From Limnomonas spitsbergensis (lineage: Eukaryota; Chlorophyta; Chlorophyceae; Chlamydomonadales): a DNA stretch of 64,000 nt. Numbering within the stretch: position 1 is the first letter of the stretch; the number at the start of each line of letters is the position of its first letter. A model generated the notes under the pieces. The model did no database searches, was not told the DNA's origin, and saw nothing but the letters and a program-made list of their open reading frames with translations. Location: NCBI GenBank assembly GCA_037349105.1, contig JAYJMM010000116.1, forward strand, positions 3,782,001 through 3,846,000, read 5' to 3'. A program made the translations under genes and the position numbers. This document shows, one piece after another, positions 56,030 through 64,000 of the stretch.

Positions 56030-59000
56030 TTATTCGTTGCCCTGACTCTTCATCTTCCCTCTCAAGTCCTCAAAGAATGCCACAACCTTGCTGATCAGGT
56101 TTGTGGGTGCGGTGTTGGGGCGACCATCCCTGTGCACCACTCTGACGACCCTTCCAGGCGCCTCCTCGATCTCCAAGCTGTCCCCCTCCGGAACTGGCGC
56201 ATGGCTGCCCCCAGACATGATCCAGGACAGCATTGCCCAGTTGACGGTCTTGGGCACCTCGTGATGAGGGCAGTGGCCTGGGCAACAGGATGTATCGGGC
56301 TTCAAACTACCTGGCTAGTTCAAAGCAACAGCCATCAACATATTTCATATGCTGGCAAGGCATGCAGGTAGGCAAGAGTGCAATCAATGTGATTTGTATA
56401 ATACAACACATGTTGCCTAGTTCCGGTTCCAGTATGAACCGAATGTCGCACCTGCAGGGCTGAGCTCCAAATACACCGCTTTGGGATACTTAGCCTTCAA
56501 TCGCTGACCCCTGAGACGCAAAGAGTAGGGAGAGACCATGCAAATGCGATACATCACAACCAGAAGCTGACAATCAAATTGCTGCAAGGAACCATGCATT
56601 TTCTGCAAGGTGGCATGCATGCTCTTACTCCTGCTCTGACTCATCAGAGAGGCATCACCTTGAAGGTGTTCAGGTCTATGTGGCTGGGTCTATGTGGGCA
56701 TATCACCGGCCTGTATTGTACGACTCACCAGAGGGGCACTACCCAGGGATCATCCCTCCCTGCAGGGCCGCCAAGGCAAGACACAACTGTCAGAAAAGAA
56801 CATCTGAGTCCGACCTTGAGTAGCTCTGCCCGCATTGGCTTCATTGAGTCAACGAATACGTGCATCTTAATCTTCCAGACCACACATCTTCTAGTCTGAA
56901 CTTGAGAAGAGAAGCAAGCAAGGGGCACTGCCATGCATGCTATGTCACTGATCTCGTCTTCGTATTTTGAGAGCAACAGCAGAAGACCAGGCTTGACAAC
57001 TCACCGTACAACATGAGGATGGGAGCTGCTACTTTTGCCAAACAGCCCTCAAAGTCCAGTTCAGGCTGGGGAGCAAGCGCAATGGCGGAGAAGACATCGA
57101 GTGCCATTGGGCGCTGTGTTGCCTGCGTGATGGCAGAGGAGTAGAGGGGTCCGACAGCCAGTCCAACAGATCTGAAAGCAGATGAGAAAAACGCACCTGC
57201 AAGATCCGGTTCACCGTTTCCTCGTCCACAGACGCTCTGTCCTTATATACGAGCTGGAGCATTCTGCGCACTGTCTGGGGCTTCCTCAACCTGCAATTGG
57301 GTGTGCAGTCAGGTCAGTTAAGGGGACGACAGGCAGCTGCAGGGGCTCCTCATCGCTATGTCTCGCTATGTCGGGTCAGTTCTTCTGCATCGTAGGAGAC
57401 TTTGTCCAGGCACATCAAGCAAGCCATGAATCTCCCAGAAGTCATTATAAGAACTGTAGAATTAATAGGGAAAGTAGCAGAAAAACACCGGTAAGGAAAA
57501 TAGTAGGCTTCCCATATCTTTAAACTATTAATCCTTTTTCACTTCGTTAACAGCAAGAAAACGTAAAAAAAAATACGGTTGTATGGCTGTTGAATGAATT
57601 TGCATTAATACATTCAAAAAGCTTGAGCCGACAATCCCGACGTCAGTCGGAATTAGAGCGCACACCACCACCTTTGACAGGCGGCTATCGCTGTGCGAAA
57701 AGGAAACCAATCCTTGACCGGGGAGGCCTGGTACAGCAAGCCCTGCTGCTTGGCCGGTGGTCTATGCAGCGATTTTATTGTAACAGGTCCTCCCCCCCCC
57801 CCCCCCCCCCTCCGGTCGTCGGCCGGGTTGTAGCTTACTTATTATTGAACCTCTGCAAAATCATCATTGGCTAATGGCCATCGCTCATGCCTGAAACTGC
57901 ATATCACTCACGTGTTCCACCATACTCGCTCGATGAATCCCTTGAGACCCTGCACAGGAATACAAGATGGTCGAAAAAATTACTTCCAGGGCTGCGATAG
58001 GAGGGCTTGGGAGTGCTGCGCCTGGAAGGCCCCAAGCGCTGTTTTGAACGTTGCCAGTGCTTCATTTAGAAGCCCATCAAAAATAGCACCTGATGCAAAA
58101 GTAAGACCTAGTCCTAGGCATCATCACCAGTACCGATGCGTAGCCCGTGGGCTACAGGCCCTTCTCTATTCCCCCCCTGACTCGCGAGTCGCGACTGAAG
58201 GTCCTGACAAAATATATTAAAATCGCCCGCCCCCGCAAACCTGAGACAGGCACACACCGTTGGCACAGGGATGGAGCCAAACCCCTTGGGAAGCATCGCC
58301 CATATTCCCTGCTGCACTGCAGAGAGTGGTGGCCGGAACGACCAGAACGGCGTGGCATTGAGCAGCACAAGCCCCCGGACGAGCCCAGGGTGTGCTGCCG
58401 CCAGATGAACTGCCAGCAGCCCGCCGAGGCTGTTACCAGCCACGTATGTGCCGTTCACATGCTCGCTGTCCAGGCCATCCGCGTTCCCGCTGTCTCCATT
58501 CGCGTGCAAACTGTCTTGGCCGTGCACGTTCATGACCTGCTCCACAAAATCGCGCAGCTGCGCACGCCATGTATCGACTGAGATATATAGCAGGTCTTCG
58601 CCTGTAGGAGGACGCACCGGCCAGCTGCTGCCTGTGGAGTGTGTGTTCAGCAAGGGCAGATCAGACAGTTGGACAAAGGAGGAGGGTGGCGGGCCGCAAT
58701 CCTGTTCAGAAAAATATCTGCAACCTGGCGGATAAGGCCCAGCTCCAGTGTGGCTGTCTTCATGGGTATTGAAGTTTAATTCTCTTGGAGATTTTGGTAA
58801 GATATCCTAACCAGCTCGGTGCAGCGCATGGTCGTGCCTCACCTTGCCCCAAGATGTCGACCGCATACACTCGACAGGACCTGGACAGCTCTGCCATGTT
58901 CCGTTCAAAGTGGTAAGAGCCAACCCCAAAGCCATGCAGTAGAAGCAGCGGAGGCCCCTGGTCCCCAGCTTGCACGTAGCGGATCCTGCTAGGGCCATGG

Positions 59001-59413
59001 CGGCAACAGTAGCAGAAGCAAAGATGTTGCATGGGGGTTTTATGGCGAACCCCTCAGCAAAGCCTGCAACGGCGAGGACAGAACACAACTTGCCTGGTCT
59101 CCAGTGTACTTCCTGGTACTGTCCAGTCCCAATACTGATCTTGCACGCCAGGGGGCCAGCTGACCCTCTCTATCGGCACGTCAGCTTCCTGCCCGCTGGG
59201 TCCTTGCTCAGAACTCGTGGCTGTGGAGGTGCATGGCACCATGCATCTTTCTCGAAGAAAAACACTTTGCATTGGTCGAGTTTTGAAGCGTGGGAATCCG
59301 CTTCGACTTGACGGAGAGATAGCATGCGAGGAGACATTTTGGAGGCGAGGACACAGATTACAAGGTAGCAAATTCATTTGGTTATTTAAAGCGTGTATCA
59401 TTATTCTGAACAA
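56030..59413 (-). CDS. PPH: Pheophytinase (PPH), alpha/beta hydrolase
   Basis: Removes phytol from pheophytin in plastid chlorophyll breakdown. 474 residues (Arabidopsis PPH has 484). Exons, all in phase: 59094-59413, 58843-58985, 58258-58631, 57912-57949, 57197-57290, 57005-57122, 56729-56759, 56452-56510, 56030-56277. The N-terminus is a plausible plastid transit peptide, then RIRYVQAGDQGPPLLLLHGF (oxyanion HGFG region) and VDILGQG. The nucleophile elbow is GNSLGG with Ser222; LVLLNATPFW follows, a PPH hallmark. The acid is Asp366 in GRDDPWVVPLW, and His394 in SPAGHCPHHEVP completes the triad. Unlike plant PPH, a 25-residue Asn/Gly/Asp-rich insert (about 190-215) precedes the elbow. The first intron needs a GC donor (CAG/GCAAGT at 59094/59093). 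The start could also be Met13. Confidence 0.93.
57690..57770 (-). repeat. Probable dispersed-element fragment, reverse copy (PPH intron)
   Basis: Contains GGTACAGCAAGCCCTGCTGC and TTGGCCGGTGG, the reverse-complement theme of the AAGCAGCAGGGCTTGCTGC block of the 130-bp element. Only part is recognisable. It lies in the intron 57291-57911, which also has a 20-base C run at 57791-57810. Confidence 0.35.
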
Positions 59414-59672
59414 CGGACCGACAATAGGGGGGGTTAACCTAACATTGATCTACTTTTGACTCCTGCTTTGATCCACGACTTACGTACGGCATATTGGTTG
59501 AGGTTCGTTTTCATTTTTGTGCAGGTGGGACGCGTCGGCCGATTCCTAGCTTCGTTTCTCGAGGGGCGATTGAATGTATGTATTACTAACGAACTATGCA
59601 AGAGAACTCTGTCGATTCAACCGAGTGATGCTATACTAATGTTGCGGTGCTATAACTTGGGCACGACTGTAA
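59414..59672. promoter_or_regulatory. Presumed bidirectional promoter, PPH / NEK kinase
   Basis: 259 bp between divergent start codons (59413 minus, 59673 plus). AT-rich in the middle (TTTTCATTTTTGTGCAG). No canonical motif was recognised; function is inferred from geometry. Confidence 0.5.
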
Positions 59673-62600
59673 ATGGCCGGGACAGAAAATGGTGACACCA
59701 AAGCTTTGGTGCCTGCCGTGGAAGCTCTTCCTCCTGTCGATATCAACGGATTGTGCGTTCCCTCTGTTCCGGGGCGTCTAACTGATGCTTATGACGTGCA
59801 AAAGCCCATCGGAAAGGGAGGATATGCCATTGTATACAAAGGAATTCGGCGGGAGGATGGGCGTATCGTGGCGGTCAAGAAGGTCGAGGTAAGAGAGTTC
59901 GCCCCCTGCCTGTGCCGACCATCGCCTACCCCCCCTTACTTAGTCACATGGGGCAGCCAACAGGCGGTGCAGAACACTCACAATTTCACATGCATGATGC
60001 ACATCACTCACTTTCACTGTCACCGTCTCTAGCATGGCGAGTGAAGCTGGCATGGTGCATGCAGATATTCGAAATGACGCAGAAGAAGAGGGAGAGGTGC
60101 CTGCAGGAGGTCACCTTGCTGCAGCAGCTGAGCCACCCATTCATCATCCAGATGTATGACGCCTTCATCGATGAGAACATGCTCATAATTATCTTTGAGT
60201 GGGCGCCGGCAGGTAGGACGCAGTGCGCACTTCTAGTGCGCACGTAAGGGGGCTGCTGGGCAGCCACCACTAGGCCCGCCGTGGCCAAACCATGAGAAGC
60301 AAATGGATGGTGTTCTAAGCAACAGGTCTTCTTGCATCCAGCCACTCGGGTGGTAGGCCAGGGTGCGGCTGAGATATAGCTAGTGTGCACTCAAATCACA
60401 ATAATATAATCTTTTAGGCGTTTTACCAGGGATGGTGCCTGACACCCAAACAAACGAATAGAGAGACAGAATGCACTCAGTCTCGTGCCATATGCTTTGC
60501 TGAACAGCACTTCACTCCCACTGTTGCTCGCTCGCCGTGGGATCAGCACGAACCGGTATATTTTCAACGAGTCTGAATTCCTGTTTTTGATAACAGCTAG
60601 CCTTTGTAAACCAGGGATGGGAATATATAATCGCAGCAGGAGAAGAATGGTGTGGCCGTGGGCAGAGGGAGGGCAGAAAGCACTGTGGGCAGCACTGTTC
60701 CCATGTGTGAAGCACACACACAGTTGCGTGCTTTTCTCCTGCCAGTCTTGGCATGCCTCATGAAGGGTGTGCATGGACGCAGGTGATCTGAAGCGGCTTA
60801 TCAAGAAAACCTCCGAGGCAGGAAAGACATTGGACGAGGCGTCCATTTGGAACTCCTTCTTCCAGGTGAGTTGTACGCAAGAGAAGGCCGACCTATGCCC
60901 CCCTGGCTTGCACTTGATTCTTGGGATGTTGGACAGGATACAAAGGGCAGGTGCGTGAAAGAAACGCATACCTGCTCAAGATTATTCCACCCTATCCAAA
61001 CTCAAGCCCTCCCGCTGTGCCCAAGCTACAGAATCTAATGGCACATTTAGTGTCCCAGCTTGCCCCCTGCGCTCTCTGTTGCAGATCACGGATGCGCTGC
61101 GATACATGCATCAGCACCGCATCATGCACCGCGACATCAAACCGGCTAACGTGTTGGTGGGCGCCAACGGGGCGCTCAAGATCGGGGACCTCGGGCTGGG
61201 GCGGCAGCTGAGCGAGCAGACCATGGAGGCATTTTCAAAGGTGCAGACCAGCGGCTGGAGGGCTCTTAAGGGGGCTTTGGGGGGGAAAGGACAGCGGGAG
61301 ATTTTTCACTTCTTGCTGTGAATGCTGGGATACGTGGGATTCTGCGTGAGGGGAATTCATACCCTGCATTGCAGGCGTCAACGTGTGTCACATGGTAGCA
61401 CAATCTGGCTATATCTGTACCGTATGATGCCGTATTGTGCTGTATCGTGCTACCCTGGCAGTGCAAACTAGCAAAACCTGTGTCGTATCGTGCCATATCA
61501 TGCCGTATGGTGCTACCTTGGGGTGTCATGCTCATGGGCCTGGGTGGAGCTGAGCATAGGCCGAGGCCATGTCTGGTTTGGGGTGGGTGCCTAGGTGTCA
61601 TGTGGAGCTCCCATGTTGACAGGATGAAACTGCTGTGCAGCTCTTTACACAACAAACCTGAACGATGTAGGATATCTACCTGCGACCATTGTTGGGCTTG
61701 TCTGTTACATTATTTACTTTAGGGCGCTTCAACTACAGTTCAGCTACACCACAGGTGGTGCAGCTGAATTATATCTACGGCTGTGGGGACCTGGTGCAGC
61801 ATGCCCCGCTGCTTGGGCCAACGCCCAACGGCTATAGGCCGATCAAAGTGTGGTTCCCAGTGGCCCAGTGGTGGCTTGGCAGCGGCCTGCCAAAGGCAGT
61901 CTGGTGCACTCTACTGGTAAAATAATAAAAAAACTCTGTTCTGTGTTGTGAATCCCTTTACGTCTCCTCCTTGGTCCATGGTCCCAGCTCTTAATCATAG
62001 TGATCACTGCCCCCCAGGTCGGAACTCCTTACTACGTGTCCCCAGAGGTGGTGCGAGGGGCCGGCTATGACTGGAAGAGTGACGTGTGGAGCATGGGATG
62101 TCTGTTGTACGAGCTGGCCTGCCTACGGTCACCCTTTGAGGTGTGTGCGGTGTGGGGCCTGTCGATCCTGTGGGCATTGGGCGTTCTGGTTAAACCTAAG
62201 CTGACCTCTGCCTGTTTCAAATTTGAATGGAAATCCTGAGCTAACTGATACATCGTCTGTTGGCTCCCCAGGGCACCTGTTGCCCTTGGCATCTTGGGCT
62301 TGCGGCGACCCAGCAGCTCCAAGTGTCAAACACTTGGATATAAAATTAGAAAAACGTCCACATCCCCTTTTGTCATGTTTCTGCATATTCACTCATAAGC
62401 ACTGCCATCCTCTCCCCTGCCCTGTTTAGATGGAAGGCGCCAACCTGTACGACGTTTTTCAAAAGATCAGCAAGGGCGACTACCCGCCCCTGCCTACGGG
62501 CATGTTCAGCGCCCCGCTGCGCAACCTTGTGGTGCGGATGCTGAGCGTGGATCCCGTGAAGCGGCCGGAGTTGGACGAGGTCTGGAGCATCACGCAGGGG

Positions 62601-63732
62601 ATTGTGCAGGCGCAGGTGAGTGCCAAGGGCAGCACTGGGTCTGAAGACAGGCTGTAGAGTACTGTAGATTTGCTTTGCCTCCCTCGTAATTACCGTTGAA
62701 GGATCCATGAATATACTGATCATCGATTCTCGACGCCAGTTTCCAGTCAAAAAATAATACTTCTGGTCGATAATTTGCCCTGAGGGCAGCATTAAAAGAG
62801 ATCATTCGTCCATACCCGAGGGAAGGCAAATGAAATGTACGGTACTACAGTAGGGTTGTGCCTTTGAGCGGGCTGTAGATAAGCGGTGAAGTCTGCCCCC
62901 GAATGCAGCTCTTTTGCCTGCCCTGCTGTTGCTTGCAAGGCTTATTCCAATTACTGCTGCTCCCCTCTCCCCCCACTTATGACAGACCAAGACCCGACAG
63001 GATGTCCACAGCTCTTCCGAGGTCCTTTTTTCGCAGCTGTGCCTCCTAGAGTCCGACGTGGTATACAAACTTGGAAGGCAGAACGGAAAGCGGGTGGAGC
63101 TGCCCCCGCCGCCAACCACCGCCCTGCGCCAGCTGCACCCACTGTTCTTCGCCGAGCCTCTGACGTCCATCGCGGCTGCGAACGCCGACGCGGAGCAGAA
63201 GCGGCAGCTCGGCACCGTTCTCGCCATCTTCGCATGGCTGCTGCGCCTTTGCGCGCGGCCGGAGCTGGCGCTCGCCATTGAAGCGCAGCTAGAGCAGGTT
63301 CCGGGGCCAGCTTGGATGCGACCGAGGGCATCGGTCCTCCCGCAGCCTCCCACTGCAATAAAGCGGAGTAACAGCAGCGGGAGCAGCAAGCAAAGAGGAG
63401 CTCGCACAAAGCTGACGCCGGCGTCAGAGAACGGGGACTCACCGCACCGGACCGCCCGTGGCGGGTCGCCGGACTCCTCGGCGGTTTCCTCGCCCGCACA
63501 GCCCGCGTCGTCCTCTGCGCCCACCGGGCCCTGCACCGTGCTGTCTTGCTCCAACCTGCTGAAGGGCGCTGAGGCAGTCAAGAAAGCCGCGCAAGGCATC
63601 GGCCTCAGCACAGAGTTTGCGCCTGTCAACGCTCTCGCAACAGGGCACGGCCGGGCCGTCTGTTGCATCCTCCAGGACATGCTTCATGCGGCTGCTGCAA
63701 AAGTGCAGCCCCTAGCCAGGAAACCAAGGTGA
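59673..63732 (+). CDS. NIMA-related kinase (NEK6/7-like) with IFT57-like C-terminal region
   Basis: Serine/threonine kinase of a family tied to mitosis and cilia. 552 residues; exons 59673-59888, 60065-60212, 60783-60865, 61085-61240, 62018-62140, 62430-62615, 62986-63732, all in phase. Kinase residues 41-300: glycine loop GKGGYAIVYKG (47-57), Lys69 in VAVKK, VEIFEMTQKKRERCLQEV (NEK6/7-like), HRDIKPANV (164-172), DLGLGR (184-189, DLG for DFG as in NEKs), GTPYYVSPE, and DVWSMGCLLYELACLRSPF. The last exon adds 249 residues: LFSQLCLLESDVVYKLG, PLTSIAAANADAEQKRQL, GTVLAIFAWLLRLC, a Ser-rich linker, then GHGRAVCCILQDMLHAAAAK. This order resembles the N-terminal calponin-homology-like region of the ciliary protein IFT57; that part is inference. 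No catalytic residue is missing. Confidence 0.92.
60245..60375 (+). repeat. Dispersed 130-bp element, copy E (NEK intron 2)
   Basis: Contains GGGGGCTGCTGGGCAGCCAC, CACTAGGCCC, GTGGCCAAACCATGA, AGCAACAGGTCTTCTTGC and GTAGGCCAGGGTGCGGCTGA in the family order; the middle is diverged. Confidence 0.5.
61795..61915 (-). repeat. Dispersed 130-bp element, reverse copy (NEK intron 4)
   Basis: On the minus strand reads GCTGCCAAGCCACCACTGGG, CCACTGGGAACCACACTTTG, ATCGGCCTATAGCCGTTGGG and GCCCAAGCAGCGGGGCATGC, the family block order. Confidence 0.5.
62659..62844. mobile_element. MITE-like element, copy 3 (NEK intron 6)
   Basis: Left end GTACTGTAGATTTGCTTTGC, right end GAGGGAAGGCAAATGAAATG then TACGGTAC, giving terminal inverted repeats of about 27 bp with a few mismatches. 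The interior (GGATCCATGAATATACTGAT, TTTGCCCTGAGGGCAGCATT) matches copy 2 closely. It inserts between the exons ending at 62615 and starting at 62986. Confidence 0.8.
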
Positions 63733-64000
63733 TAAGCTGGGGACATGTACTTGAAACGGTGACTACAAGTGCTACAGCCATCGGACCTCTGTCCAGATGA
63801 GCTGAATAGCAAATAAGCTCGTGATCTCCTGTGGATGGATACCAGTGCTAGGGCTACTGGACCCTAATTTAGGTCACCGCACTCAGCCTGATGTGCCCCT
63901 TGATATCAGGCGCCTTGGCTTTTTTTTGCCAATGGCGGTGATGAGGCTGTGTGCTACAGTGATAGTGCAGGAATCACCTGTGACTTGTTTGTTGCGTGCG
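63733..64000 (+). other. 3' flank of the NEK gene, no further gene seen
   Basis: 268 bp after the kinase stop codon. No open frame or RNA gene is supported; probably 3' UTR. Confidence 0.5.

Noticed and set aside
62802..63680. 292-codon minus-strand open frame
   Set aside because: Antisense shadow of the last NEK exon, whose plus-strand frame joins in phase to the kinase exons.

Overview
The window is nuclear DNA of a eukaryote, most likely a flagellated green alga (Chlorophyta, possibly a prasinophyte-type lineage). I see eight spliced protein genes with long repeat-filled introns, plant-type TTTAGGG-like interstitial repeats, a pheophytinase of chlorophyll breakdown, a plant-type organic cation/carnitine transporter, a CCA1/LHY/REVEILLE-type SHAQKYF MYB clock factor, a plant-like TFIIIC subunit, and a NIMA-related kinase typical of ciliated cells. 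The lineage is inferred from gene content only; I recognise no rRNA or tRNA.

Layout from left to right: TFIIIC subunit 1 (GTF3C1-like, minus strand, 15865 down to the left edge, 3' end missing); an arginine/serine-rich protein of unknown function (plus, 16087-20519), divergent from it across about 220 bp; an OCT-like MFS transporter (plus, 22249-27214); an organelle-type small heat-shock protein (plus, 29982-33175); a CCA1-like MYB factor (plus, 34549-40254); mitochondrial citrate synthase (minus, 49996-41993); a 5.66-kb element with long terminal inverted repeats, filled with satellites (50168-55823); pheophytinase (minus, 59413-56030); and a NEK-type kinase (plus, 59673-63732), divergent from pheophytinase across about 260 bp. 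Exon models were built by hand from GT/GC-AG sites. Codon phase is continuous throughout in seven of the eight genes; the exceptions lie in the 3' part of GTF3C1.

The genes are housekeeping and plastid or clock functions with no operon-like relation. What stands out is the repeat landscape. In GTF3C1 and citrate synthase many minisatellites and partial duplications start exactly at exon-intron junctions and are built from the splice site plus flanking exon bases, so extra splice-site copies lie side by side in the introns. This recurs at about eleven junctions and is the main candidate for an undescribed process. Other items are a 190-bp TIR element present three times in introns, a 130-bp dispersed element, and three GC-AG introns.
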